64,000 nucleotides of DNA from CALFVT01 sp964513675 (GTDB taxonomy: Bacteria > Pseudomonadota > Alphaproteobacteria > Caulobacterales > Maricaulaceae), in the NCBI GenBank assembly GCA_964513675.1, contig CAZEOD010000005.1:1-64000 (forward strand), in the 5' to 3' direction. The notes under the pieces are model-generated. The model was given only the letters and a program-made list of their open reading frames with translations, had not been told where the DNA came from and made no database searches. A program made the translations under genes and the position numbers. How positions within the stretch are numbered: the stretch's first letter is position 1; every line of letters starts with the position of its first letter. Of the stretch, positions 8,017-16,947 are shown piece after piece.

Positions 8017-9237
8017 TTATATTATCGTATCTTTAAGAGCAAGTGTTTCATCGGCAAGTTTTTGTTTATCCAAAGACTGACCTTTGGTGAGGATCATGCG
8101 CGTCATGGCAAATTCACGCGGTGCATTGACAGCGTCAACAGCAAGCAGCCGGTCGCCTTTAAAGTAAAACGCAGCAAAACTACGGCTATGCTCTCGGTCA
8201 CCGCGAATAATCAAATCATCATAACCGCCTGACAATCCGGCAATTTGAAGTTTCAAATCATACTGATCCGACCAAAACCACGGCAAGCTATCATAGGCTT
8301 TCGCTTTGCCGCAAATATGAGCCGCCACAACTTTGGCCTGCTCTGTTGCATTGGGGACAGATTCGAGCCGAATATGACGATCATATTTCACATTATAATG
8401 CCATGTCACATCACCTGCCGCGTAAATATCAAGGTCTGTGGTTTGGCAAAATTCATTGACGACAATGCCATTCCCGCACTCAAGACCCGCCGCTTCCGCC
8501 AGCTCCATATTCGGAATCACGCCAATTCCAATAATAACGAAATCTGCCGCGTAATCTGCGCCCGATTTATCCGTAACACTCAGGCCGCCGTCAATTTGGG
8601 TAATCTTATCCGCGATTCTATCTTCGACAATTTGCACGCCTTCTTCGCTATGAACGCGCTTGTAAAATTCAGACAACTCCGGCGCCGTAACCCGTTGCAA
8701 AATACGCGGCATGGCCTCTAGGACTGTGACATCAAGGCCAAGCTTTTTTAGAGAGGCCGCCGTTTCAAGGCCAATATAACCGCCGCCAATAATGACCGCG
8801 CGCGTGCCCGCGACAATCGAGGCCTTAATCGCCGTTACATCAGCCATATCGCGCAAATAAAAGACTTGTGGCAATTCGGCGCCCTCAATCGGGAGTTTGC
8901 GCACCCGCGCCCCCGTTGCCAGAACGAGCTTGGTATAAGCAATGACCTCGCCTTTATCGGTGGTGACTGTTTTGGCGCTGCGATCAATCTTTACCGCGCG
9001 CGTACCAAGTTTAAGTGTCACATTCGCCGCATCATAAGCCGTTACAGGCCGAATTAATAAATCATCCAGAGATTTATCACCTGATAGATAGTCTTTAGAT
9101 AGGGGCGGATGCTGATAGGGGACGTGCGGCTCATCCCCTAATAGGGTGATATCGCCGCTCCAGCCCGATTGCCGCAAGCTGGCAACGAGTTGCCCCGCCG
9201 CGTGAGAGGCTCCAATAATGACGCAGTTTTCGCTCAT
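8017..9237 (-). CDS. FAD/NAD(P)-dependent ferredoxin reductase of an oxygenase system
   Basis: Flavoprotein reductase of 406 residues, like putidaredoxin or rhodocoxin reductases. It has an N-terminal FAD-binding segment (VIIGASHAAGQLV), the PLSKDYL motif, LVLATGARVRKL, an NAD-binding motif IIGGGYIGLETA and IYAAGDVTW with the C-terminal reductase domain. It would pass electrons from NAD(P)H through a ferredoxin to the Rieske oxygenase encoded just upstream (15 bp gap). It carries no iron-sulfur domain of its own and no ferredoxin gene is present in this locus. Confidence 0.85.
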   Translation of the reverse strand: MSENCVIIGASHAAGQLVASLRQSGWSGDITLLGDEPHVPYQHPPLSKDYLSGDKSLDDLLIRPVTAYDAANVTLKLGTRAVKIDRSAKTVTTDKGEVIAYTKLVLATGARVRKLPIEGAELPQVFYLRDMADVTAIKASIVAGTRAVIIGGGYIGLETAASLKKLGLDVTVLEAMPRILQRVTAPELSEFYKRVHSEEGVQIVEDRIADKITQIDGGLSVTDKSGADYAADFVIIGIGVIPNMELAEAAGLECGNGIVVNEFCQTTDLDIYAAGDVTWHYNVKYDRHIRLESVPNATEQAKVVAAHICGKAKAYDSLPWFWSDQYDLKLQIAGLSGGYDDLIIRGDREHSRSFAAFYFKGDRLLAVDAVNAPREFAMTRMILTKGQSLDKQKLADETLALKDTII

Positions 9238-9252
9238 TTATAGCTCTTATAA

Positions 9253-10386
9253 TTATACAGCGGCTTGTTGTTTGCCTGCGAAATACTCTGCTTCATCCGC
9301 CAAAGCTTTGGCAAGCGTTTTCCGGCCCGCCGAAACGCCGCGGTCAAAATGAATATAGGCAAAAGGGATATCCGGATTTTCGCTCACAATCACCTGCTGC
9401 GCCTCGATCATCTCTTTGTCTTCTTCAAAGCCCTCTGCAATTCGGTCTGTCAGCATCGTTGTAAATTTCGGATCACCCAGATTGAAGTTATGCGCATAGC
9501 TCCAGAAAAAATGCGAGCTTGTTTCGGTCTCTGGGGTAATAATTTGCGTTGCGTGGAAGAGCATGGCTTCAGGGACAAAATTGCCGTCTTGTGCCCCCGA
9601 ACCTGCTGGAGCCGAGCCGCTATCCATATTGAAAATATTACCTTTAGTTTCAAGATCATAAATATTCCAGCGGTCAACACGCCCGTCAAATGTTTCAAAT
9701 CCGCGAAGATAAGGCGCGATTTCTTCTTCATCAAGATACCAACGGGAGATTCGAACGCCTTTGTCGTAAATTTCTGTTTTCGGTTTAATATCTGCAATCT
9801 TGGTCGACCCGCCCAATGTATTTTCATGAACGAATGTAAGATGAGAAAAATCAAGAAGATTATCTGCGATCAAACGGTAATCCGCTTTGAAATAACGATA
9901 GCGCGGCTCCCAATCCCATTTACCTGGCTGGCTTTGATAGGCGCAATCAGGAATCAGTTCGGGCTTAGCTAACTCTGCATCGCCCATCCAAATCCAAATA
10001 AATCCATCTTTTTCAGCGACAGGATAAGACTTAACATCCGTTCCGCGAGAGACGCCTTTCACCCCCGGCTCTTCAACGCAGCGTCCTTTACCGTTAAAGA
10101 CAAGTCCGTGATACATACAGCGTACACCATCGCCCGTATGGCGGCCAATAGAGAGCGGCGCAAAGCGGTGAGAGCAGCGGTCTTCAAGCGCCGAAACAAC
10201 GCCCGCGCTATCGCGGAAAAAAATCACTCGCTTGGATAAAAGCTGGCGCGCCAAAATCTTATCGCCTTCGACTTCATGTTTCCACGCCCCAACATACCAG
10301 CAATTAAGCAAAAACGGATTGCCGCTAAGATGGTCATTACAATTTACAGGCGTTTTAGGAACATTATTTATAAGTGTCGTCGCCAT
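9253..10386 (-). CDS. Rieske non-haem iron oxygenase, VanA-like (probable O-demethylase)
   Basis: Oxygenase of 377 residues. The Rieske 2Fe-2S ligands are C71-x-H73 (RCSHRFAPL) and C90-x2-H93 (CMYHGL). The mononuclear iron site shows D175-N176, D179, H182 and H187 in DNLLDFSHLTFVHE, the arrangement of vanillate demethylase-type enzymes. Family members demethylate aryl methyl ethers or hydroxylate aromatics. Being first in the operon before the hpa-type genes, it is a good candidate to make homoprotocatechuate from homovanillate. That substrate is inference. Confidence 0.85.
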   Translation of the reverse strand: MATTLINNVPKTPVNCNDHLSGNPFLLNCWYVGAWKHEVEGDKILARQLLSKRVIFFRDSAGVVSALEDRCSHRFAPLSIGRHTGDGVRCMYHGLVFNGKGRCVEEPGVKGVSRGTDVKSYPVAEKDGFIWIWMGDAELAKPELIPDCAYQSQPGKWDWEPRYRYFKADYRLIADNLLDFSHLTFVHENTLGGSTKIADIKPKTEIYDKGVRISRWYLDEEEIAPYLRGFETFDGRVDRWNIYDLETKGNIFNMDSGSAPAGSGAQDGNFVPEAMLFHATQIITPETETSSHFFWSYAHNFNLGDPKFTTMLTDRIAEGFEEDKEMIEAQQVIVSENPDIPFAYIHFDRGVSAGRKTLAKALADEAEYFAGKQQAAV

Positions 10387-10475
10387 GACTACTCTCCAAA
10401 TTTATCTTGAAGTCTTTATGGCAAATCTTAGATTTCGGCTTGTACCCCCCAGAGGTTACAGTTTATACAGGCTTT

Positions 10476-11279
10476 GTGAAAAATATATTGACCCAAAAGC
10501 AATCTGACTGGCGGCCCTTTGCCGAACGCTTAACATCGCTATCAAAGAGTGAGGGACAGGCTAGTTTTTTAGATGAAGCTTTCTTATTCCTAAATGATTT
10601 TATCACGGTTGATAGCTGCGCGGTATTTAAAGTATCCGCCGATAAAACATCTGGCGCGCAACATCTTTGCACCTTTGGCCGCCTTGCGCCCGAATTAGCC
10701 AAGCTGCTCGCAGAAGATTATGTCAAAAACGGGTTCAAAAATGATCCCATGATAAAAACGGCTTTATTGTCCCCCAAAATTCGCGTTCGCCGCCTCCCCG
10801 GCTCCCATTATAGCGCGTCTTATCATAGTCAATATTTTCAAAAGGCGGGATTAATTGATAAAATATCATCCATTCAAGCCTCGAAAAATGTTTTATTTCT
10901 TGTCAATTTTTACCGCCTTGAAACAACGGGCAGTTTCGAGACGAAAGATTTTGAAGACCTAGAGCGCCTCGCTCCGATTATTGGGCGGTTTGTCTTGCGC
11001 CACATGCGGCTTACGCAAGATCAACCTCAAAGACGTGATCTCTTCGCGCAGAAAATAGATCAATTAATGAACGATAATACGCAGATTTTCTCTAAATTAT
11101 CCGCGCGGGAGCGAGATGTTTGCCGGCATATTCTTCTTGGCAAAGAAGAGAAGGATATCGCTGAAATAATCGGCGTGACAAAAAGCACAATCATTACGCA
11201 TCGGCGCCGATTTTACGCAAAACTAAATATTGGCTCCAAAACCGAGCTTTTTCAGCTCGCTTTAATGGCGTCATCCTAA
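10476..11279 (+). CDS. LuxR-family transcriptional regulator
   Basis: Regulator of 267 residues transcribed away from the oxygenase operon. The C-terminal 65 residues form a LuxR/FixJ helix-turn-helix: LSARERDVCRHILLG, KDIAEIIGVTKSTIITHRRR and YAKLNIGSKTELF. The N-terminal part is a GAF-like or autoinducer-domain-like fold that I cannot assign, with no receiver domain signature. GTG at 10476 with CAGG five bases upstream is preferred; the longer TTG start at 10407 lacks support. It may control the divergent oxygenase operon in response to the aromatic substrate. Confidence 0.75.
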   Translation: MKNILTQKQSDWRPFAERLTSLSKSEGQASFLDEAFLFLNDFITVDSCAVFKVSADKTSGAQHLCTFGRLAPELAKLLAEDYVKNGFKNDPMIKTALLSPKIRVRRLPGSHYSASYHSQYFQKAGLIDKISSIQASKNVLFLVNFYRLETTGSFETKDFEDLERLAPIIGRFVLRHMRLTQDQPQRRDLFAQKIDQLMNDNTQIFSKLSARERDVCRHILLGKEEKDIAEIIGVTKSTIITHRRRFYAKLNIGSKTELFQLALMASS

Positions 11280-11299
11280 GGCACAGCCCTCAAAGCGAC

Positions 11300-12715
11300 T
11301 TAATCAGGCTTACGCCCAAGCGTCAGAATTAAAAGCGCAAGGCCCCATGATCCCCATTTCTCAATTATATCAGCAAGCGGCCCCGCAAGGTTTGCACAGC
11401 TAACGGAGATAAAAAACCCAGCTATAATCGCGGTCAGCATAAAGCCGCCACGTACGCGCCAGCCCAGACATTTGGTTAAAATACTCGGTCCGAAAGCCGC
11501 TCCCAAAGCAACCCAGCTAAAGAGCACACGGCTAAAAATATCCTTCGGAAGATAAAGCGTCATCAAGACGGCCAAAACGGCAATCCCAACCATCGCCATA
11601 CGCCCAAAGAGTAAAGCCCGCTGCGGCGTTCTATAACGAAAGCCAATATCATGTGACACCGCTGAGGCGGCCGCGAGCAGCAAACTATCTACAGTTGACA
11701 TCACAGCCGATAAAACCGCCGCAATCACAACACCGGCGACGACGGCCGGCAAATAGGCCTCTGCGGCGGCAAAAAATAGGCTCTCTCCGCCCGTATCTAA
11801 TTCCATTGCCCGCGCGGCAAAAGCCAGAACAATAAGGCCCGAATAAATAACCAGCCCCCAGCCTATTGTAATCGCTGCGCCCTTGCGGCGCTCAGCCTGA
11901 GATTTAACCGCCATAATCCTGTTCAAAAGCTGCGGCTGCCCCAATGCGCCAAGCCCCGTCCCGAATAATCCCATCGCCGCGCCCATACCGGCCATGCCCA
12001 CGGCTTCACCCGTAAAGCTGAAAAAGCTCTGCGGTTCATTTACATGAAGCGTCCCCATAACTGCCCCCATACCGCCGACCGCGTTAAGCGCAGCTAGCGG
12101 AACCAGCACACAGGCGAGCATCATGACCAAAGCCTGAAAGGCATCGGTGATGCTCGCAGCCCAAAACCCGCCCAGCAAACAATAAGCCACAATGATCGCC
12201 GCGCCGATTAATACGGATTCAGCCAAACCGAGGCCAAAAATTTCGGTCAATGCATTTCCCGCCGCTTGGAATTGTGAGCTTATGTAAAAGACAAAGCAAA
12301 ATAAAATCATCGCCGCGCAAATAATACCAATTTTACGCCGCCATTTCACCTCAACATCTGCCGTTATAAAATCAATAATCGTTATATGGCCTTTGGCGGC
12401 CGTTTCGGCATTTAATTTAGGCCCCATCACAAGCCACGTCATCAGATAGCCGCCAAAAATACCGGGCACAAGCCAAAGGCCAACAACGCCTTGACTAAAG
12501 ACAATACCGGTAAAGCCAAGTAAAACCCACGCAGAGCTCGTAGACGCGGCATAAGACAGCCCCGCCGTCCACGCGCCAAGCCCGCTACCTTCGCCATGTC
12601 CGGCAAGGAAAAAATCTTCATCCGTTTTAACACGCCGCGAGGCCCAAAACCCCACGCTTAATAATATGATTTTATAGGCAATCAGGGTCACTAAAACGAT
12701 TGTTGTGGATGACAT
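11300..12715 (-). CDS. sodium:solute symporter (SSS/PutP family)
   Basis: Integral membrane protein of 471 residues with about 13 predicted transmembrane segments. Family features include FFLAGHGEGSGLGAWTAGLSYAAS near residue 35, containing the sodium-site region, and LSAVMSTVDSLLLAAAS near residue 315. PutP-type carriers import amino acids, sugars or organic acids with Na+. It sits tail to tail with the LuxR gene beside the aromatic island, so import of an aromatic acid is possible but unproven. Confidence 0.75.
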   Translation of the reverse strand: MSSTTIVLVTLIAYKIILLSVGFWASRRVKTDEDFFLAGHGEGSGLGAWTAGLSYAASTSSAWVLLGFTGIVFSQGVVGLWLVPGIFGGYLMTWLVMGPKLNAETAAKGHITIIDFITADVEVKWRRKIGIICAAMILFCFVFYISSQFQAAGNALTEIFGLGLAESVLIGAAIIVAYCLLGGFWAASITDAFQALVMMLACVLVPLAALNAVGGMGAVMGTLHVNEPQSFFSFTGEAVGMAGMGAAMGLFGTGLGALGQPQLLNRIMAVKSQAERRKGAAITIGWGLVIYSGLIVLAFAARAMELDTGGESLFFAAAEAYLPAVVAGVVIAAVLSAVMSTVDSLLLAAASAVSHDIGFRYRTPQRALLFGRMAMVGIAVLAVLMTLYLPKDIFSRVLFSWVALGAAFGPSILTKCLGWRVRGGFMLTAIIAGFFISVSCANLAGPLADIIEKWGSWGLALLILTLGRKPD

Positions 12716-12814
12716 ATGGTCTCTTTATTTTAACATTCAAACCCTAGGAAAAGCCGTCCCGCGCCGTTCATGATATGGCCTAGGCTCTCTCGCCATTAAT
12801 TTAATCAAAGGCCG

Positions 12815-14245
12815 CTAATCCAAGGCCGCCAAAACTGCCGCCGTAAATTTCGGGCCGTCGAAATAATTTGCGCGGTAATCATATCCGCGCCGGACGATTA
12901 CAATATCGCGGCTAGGGATAATGATAATAAATTGCCCACGATTACCCAAGGCCGCATAAGTGTCATTGGGCACACCCGGATAATTTTTATAAAGCCAAAA
13001 CTGCGCGCCGTAACCGCGCCCTGGGGCCTCGGGATTACGCTCATAATTATCAGGTTGATCGCTAGCCGGCTCTGCGACATAATCGGCCCAATTTTCAGGC
13101 AAAATTTGCTCACCATCCCATGCCCCGTCATTTAAATAAAGCTGCCCGAGGCGCGCTAAATCTCGCGCTGTTGTCCAAACCTGCGAGGACAAAACAAAGT
13201 CTCCATTCCAGTCCATCTCTGGAAAAGTGTGAAACATGCCAATTTTATGCAGCAGGTTTTTAAACGGATATTCCCAATAGCGTTTATCATGCCCCATGCG
13301 CTCTCTTAGGCTTCGCATGGCCAGCATGGTATCATTATTCGCATAGTTCCAGCGCTCCCCCGGCGGAGCTTCAAGCGGATTGCGCGCTGCATTTTGAGCA
13401 ATAATTCCGCCGCCGAAATAAACTTGATCCGTACGGTTACCCGCAATCGGCGTATGCAGGCCGCTATTCATATGAAGCAGGTTTTCAACCGTAATCGCCT
13501 GACGGGGATCTCCGCGCCGTGACCATGCGGTCAGATTTGCCGGCTCCTTCACATCAATTAAATCATCTTTCACAGCTGCGCCAATAATACTGACGGCAAT
13601 GGATTTCGCGACAGACCATGTGCGCTGCGATGTGAATTTTGTATGCCCATGTTTATAGCGCTCACGGAGGAGTTGTCCGTTTTTCACAACAATAACAGCC
13701 GATGTGCGGCCCATGAACTCGCCGCTAAATGCGGCATCTATCGCGGCGTCTAATGCGGCAGCCTTGTCGCTTGCGAGCGCTGGATTATCCGGTAATTTAT
13801 CACCATTAGGCCACAGAACATCAGACATATCCGGGCGGTCTGTTTTCAAAGAAAGGCGCGGAATTTCTTTGATAAAACTTTCATCTGCAGCTTGCGGTAA
13901 AGACGTACAGCCTAAATGTGGCCGCCAAACCGAGAGGCGCGGCGGCATATCTGGCGCAAAACTTACGGAAACCTGCTTGGATTTTCGGTCAATTTTGGCC
14001 TCGCCGACATCATCCAAAAGCGGCTCAAACCCGGGGTAAATATATTTAAGCTCATCAATAAGAATATCGTCTTGCGCTTTACCGCCATTGAAAATAGCCG
14101 AACATGTAAACATCGCCTTATAGCCCGCCGCCAAAGATAAAGCCTGACGTGTTGGCGGGTTATTATCTTGGGCCGAAATTGGCGTTGGATTAGACGCCAT
14201 CAGGCCAATGGCCAAAGCCGTGCCCGTAATGAATTTATATCTCAT
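12815..14245 (-). CDS. secreted serine hydrolase, class C beta-lactamase fold
   Basis: Exported protein of 476 residues. The start MRYKFITGTALAIG gives a signal peptide ending near ISAQD, and AAGGGTGA lies just upstream, which excludes an extension to 14266. The catalytic SxxK is SVAK in RTWSVAKSIAV, and NYANND supplies the YxN tyrosine. An N-terminal domain of about 140 residues precedes the hydrolase domain. Relatives include esterases and 6-aminohexanoate-dimer hydrolase-like enzymes; the substrate is unknown. It is divergent from the HAD gene across a 325-bp intergenic region. Confidence 0.75.
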   Translation of the reverse strand: MRYKFITGTALAIGLMASNPTPISAQDNNPPTRQALSLAAGYKAMFTCSAIFNGGKAQDDILIDELKYIYPGFEPLLDDVGEAKIDRKSKQVSVSFAPDMPPRLSVWRPHLGCTSLPQAADESFIKEIPRLSLKTDRPDMSDVLWPNGDKLPDNPALASDKAAALDAAIDAAFSGEFMGRTSAVIVVKNGQLLRERYKHGHTKFTSQRTWSVAKSIAVSIIGAAVKDDLIDVKEPANLTAWSRRGDPRQAITVENLLHMNSGLHTPIAGNRTDQVYFGGGIIAQNAARNPLEAPPGERWNYANNDTMLAMRSLRERMGHDKRYWEYPFKNLLHKIGMFHTFPEMDWNGDFVLSSQVWTTARDLARLGQLYLNDGAWDGEQILPENWADYVAEPASDQPDNYERNPEAPGRGYGAQFWLYKNYPGVPNDTYAALGNRGQFIIIIPSRDIVIVRRGYDYRANYFDGPKFTAAVLAALD

Positions 14246-14422
14246 ATCGTCACCCTTAATTATCACCCACGAAACGCTTCATGAAGCCCCAGCGGTAAAG
14301 CCGCAAAAAGCGACCCCGCCCATAAGCATCATCTATATTGTCTTGCCTTATTTCCCGTACAAAAAAAAGGCATAAGTTAAGCTTGTAAATTGAGAATGAT
14401 TTAACCCTTATAACGAGCTTGA

Positions 14423-14454
14423 TAGCGCCTGCCGCCTCGGCCTCGGCAGCGCTA
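14423..14454. other. strong GC-rich hairpin in a 325-bp intergenic region
   Basis: TAGCGCCTGCCG (14423-14434) pairs with CGGCAGCGCTA (14444-14454) with one bulged C and a 9-base loop. Downstream repeats such as AAGCGGTAAAGC with GCTTTAGCG (about 14490-14527), and AGGCG/CGCCT just before the HAD start codon, add more possible stems. The flanking genes diverge, so this is not an end-of-gene terminator. It may belong to a 5' leader or a small RNA. I see no coding sequence in 14246-14570. Confidence 0.4.
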
Positions 14455-14570
14455 GACTTTGCTGAATTTAAGCACTCAGCCTCGATGCTAAGCGGTAAAG
14501 CGGCAAGGCCATAAAGCTTTAGCGTTAATCTTTACTTGTATTTAGGCGCACTTCGGCTTACTTCGCCTGA

Positions 14571-15425
14571 ATGAAAAAAAATGCTTCTACGGCCTTTGAA
14601 CATGTAAGTGGTCTTGGGCCTATTTCAGATGATTACGACGCTTTATTTTGCGACATTTGGGGCGTAATCCATAATGGGCGCGTGCCGTTCCACGAAGCCT
14701 GTGATGCGCTTGAGCGCTTTCGCCAAGAACGCGGCCCTGTTATCCTAATTTCTAATTCCCCGCGCCCCTCTGTGGCTATTCCCGCACAGTTTAGAGATAT
14801 TGGCGTTCCCGGTGAGTTGTGGGACGCGATTGTGACCTCTGGCGATGCGACCATAGACGAGCTTGCACGCCGCGCGCCCGGCCCCGCCTTTAAGCTCGGG
14901 CCAGAGCGTGATGATGCGCTATATGACGGCCTTGAGTTACATTTCAGCGATCTGGATGACGCCGCCTTTATCTCTTGTACGGGACTTTTCGAAGACGACC
15001 ATGAGACGCCCGATGATTATACCGACCTTTTAACACAAGCCCGCGAACATGGCTTACCGTTGATTTGCGCCAATCCCGACATCAAAGTTCGTCGCGGCGA
15101 TCAAGAAATTTACTGCGGCGGAGCATTGGCGCAAAAATACGAAGATATGGGCGGGGAGGTCATTTACGCAGGTAAACCGCATAAGCCGATTTACCGCCTT
15201 TGCCGCGCATGGCTGCTCAATATTATGGGGTATGACATACCGCAAGACCGCATTTTATGTATTGGCGATAATGTCCATACAGACCTCGCAGGCGCGCAGA
15301 ACGAAGATTATGATTGCTTTTTCATTCAAGACGGTCTTCACGGCCCAATGACATATGCTTTCACAAATTTGTTGAAACAACATAATATTTCCGCAAGGTA
15401 TCTAGCAGACCGCCTACGTTGGTAA
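14571..15425 (+). CDS. HAD-superfamily class IIA hydrolase
   Basis: HAD phosphatase of 284 residues. Motif I is FCDIWGVIHNG, motif II ISNSPRPS, the lysine of motif III is in YAGKPHKPIY and motif IV is CIGDNVHTDLAGA. The arrangement fits the alphaproteobacterial TIGR01459 family, related to NagD-like sugar or nucleotide phosphatases. The natural substrate is unknown. It leads a plus-strand group with the MaoC and RibF genes, with 13- and 15-bp gaps. Confidence 0.8.
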   Translation: MKKNASTAFEHVSGLGPISDDYDALFCDIWGVIHNGRVPFHEACDALERFRQERGPVILISNSPRPSVAIPAQFRDIGVPGELWDAIVTSGDATIDELARRAPGPAFKLGPERDDALYDGLELHFSDLDDAAFISCTGLFEDDHETPDDYTDLLTQAREHGLPLICANPDIKVRRGDQEIYCGGALAQKYEDMGGEVIYAGKPHKPIYRLCRAWLLNIMGYDIPQDRILCIGDNVHTDLAGAQNEDYDCFFIQDGLHGPMTYAFTNLLKQHNISARYLADRLRW

Positions 15426-15438
15426 TAAAGGGGACCCA

Positions 15439-15873
15439 ATGACTGATAATGTAAAATTCTATCTCGAAGACCTAGAGGTCGGGATGCGCGCCAGCACAAG
15501 CATGGTCATAACGGGTGAGAAAATAGATATTTTCGCCGAGCTGACGGGGGATAAAAACCCGATACATGTCGATGAAGACTTTGCCAAAACGACTATGTTT
15601 GGCAAACGAATTGCCCATGGTGCGCTTTCAGCTTCTTTAATTTCTGCTGTTCTTGGCAATGACCTCCCCGGGCCCGGTGCTGTCTTTGTCGAGCTTAACC
15701 TTCGCTTTCGCCGCCCGGCCTTTATTGGTGATGAAGTCATTGCCATTGCCGAAGTCGCAGAGATTAATGAGCGTAATGGCCGCGTGAAAATGAAATGTTA
15801 TTGCGAAGTCAATGGCAAACAAATCTGCCGCGGCGACGCCGGTGTTATGGTTAAAAAGCGCCCCGCCGAATAA
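15439..15873 (+). CDS. MaoC-like (R)-specific enoyl hydratase
   Basis: Hot-dog fold protein of 144 residues. It has FAELTGDKNPIHVDEDFA, with the catalytic Asp and His of PhaJ/MaoC hydratases, followed by IAHGALSASLISAVLG. Such enzymes hydrate enoyl-CoA, usually in the R configuration, for polyester or fatty-acid metabolism. A GGGGACCC element precedes the ATG and the gene follows the HAD gene closely. Confidence 0.85.
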   Translation: MTDNVKFYLEDLEVGMRASTSMVITGEKIDIFAELTGDKNPIHVDEDFAKTTMFGKRIAHGALSASLISAVLGNDLPGPGAVFVELNLRFRRPAFIGDEVIAIAEVAEINERNGRVKMKCYCEVNGKQICRGDAGVMVKKRPAE

Positions 15874-15888
15874 CCCTATCCTTCCCCC

Positions 15889-16836
15889 ATGAAAACGCTC
15901 ACCCAATATAATAATCTGGCGGCGTGCGATAAAGGCGCTGTCATTGCCCTTGGTAATTTCGACGGCCTGCACCGTGGTCACCAAGCGGTTATTGATGAGG
16001 CGCGTAAAATTGCCAAAAGCCTGAACACCCTGCTTGGCATTGGCGTTTTCCGCCCTCATCCTTACCGGTTTTTCAAACCCGATGCCGCGCCATTCCGCCT
16101 CATGACGGCCGAGCTTCGCGCCGAAGTTATGGCAGAGCTTGGGATCGATCGGCTGTATGAAATCCCCTTTGATACAAATTTACGCGATATGGATGATACG
16201 CAATTTGTTGAGCACGTCCTCCATCAAGGACTTGGTATTCGCCATGTTATTGTCGGCGAGGATTACGGCTTTGGCAAAAACCGTTGCGGTGATGTTCAAA
16301 GCCTGACGCGGCTTTGCGGGGAGCGCGGTATTGGCGTCACAGCCATGACCCCGATTGGCCTGCATAAGCTTTACGGCAAATATGGCTCCACCGAGATCCG
16401 CAAAGCGCTGCGGGACGGCGATGTGTTTTTGGCCGCACATCAGCTTTCTCGTCCGTGGCAAGTCAATGGCCCTGTCCAAAAAGGGCAGCAGCGTGGCCGC
16501 ACGATTAACTTCCCAACGGCAAACCTCGAGTTTGGCGACCTCGTTCGGCCCAAATTCGGCGTCTATGCTGTAGAGGTCCGCATTGAAGGCGAAACGGGCT
16601 GGCGTTACGGCGTGGCCAATACGGGTAACCGCCCCACAGTCGGCGGCGAAGATGCCCGCCTAGAAGTCAACATCTTCGACTTTAATCAAGACATTTACGG
16701 CCAACGCCTTGATGTCCGCTTTCGCAGCTTTATCCGCGCAGAAAAGAAATTTGAAAGCTTCGATGCCCTTCGCGGCCAAATCATCCGCGATGCCCAAAGT
16801 GCGCGGGTTATTTTTGGGCAGACAAACTCCCCTTAG
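15889..16836 (+). CDS. ribF: bifunctional riboflavin kinase / FAD synthetase
   Basis: Full-length RibF of 315 residues. The N-terminal FMN adenylyltransferase domain shows ALGNFDGLHRGHQ, RPHPYRFF and VIVGEDYGFGKNR. The C-terminal flavokinase domain shows GQQRGRTINFPTANL and ANTGNRPTVGG. It makes FMN and FAD in the cytosol. A bidirectional terminator separates it from the convergent aconitase gene. Confidence 0.95.
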   Translation: MKTLTQYNNLAACDKGAVIALGNFDGLHRGHQAVIDEARKIAKSLNTLLGIGVFRPHPYRFFKPDAAPFRLMTAELRAEVMAELGIDRLYEIPFDTNLRDMDDTQFVEHVLHQGLGIRHVIVGEDYGFGKNRCGDVQSLTRLCGERGIGVTAMTPIGLHKLYGKYGSTEIRKALRDGDVFLAAHQLSRPWQVNGPVQKGQQRGRTINFPTANLEFGDLVRPKFGVYAVEVRIEGETGWRYGVANTGNRPTVGGEDARLEVNIFDFNQDIYGQRLDVRFRSFIRAEKKFESFDALRGQIIRDAQSARVIFGQTNSP

Positions 16837-16888
16837 CCGCACATAGCTAAACAGCTTTTTTCTGCAAATATTTATATGAACTATCCAT

Positions 16889-16918
16889 AAAAAAACGCGC
16901 CTTAAAAAGCGCGTTTTT
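16889..16918. terminator. bidirectional intrinsic terminator, ribF / acnA
   Basis: AAAAACGCGC (16891-16900) pairs exactly with GCGCGTTTTT (16909-16918) around an 8-base loop. Runs of A and T on either side serve both convergent genes. Confidence 0.9.
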
Positions 16919-16947
16919 AAACTTAATGAACTTAAGACCGGCGCGGC

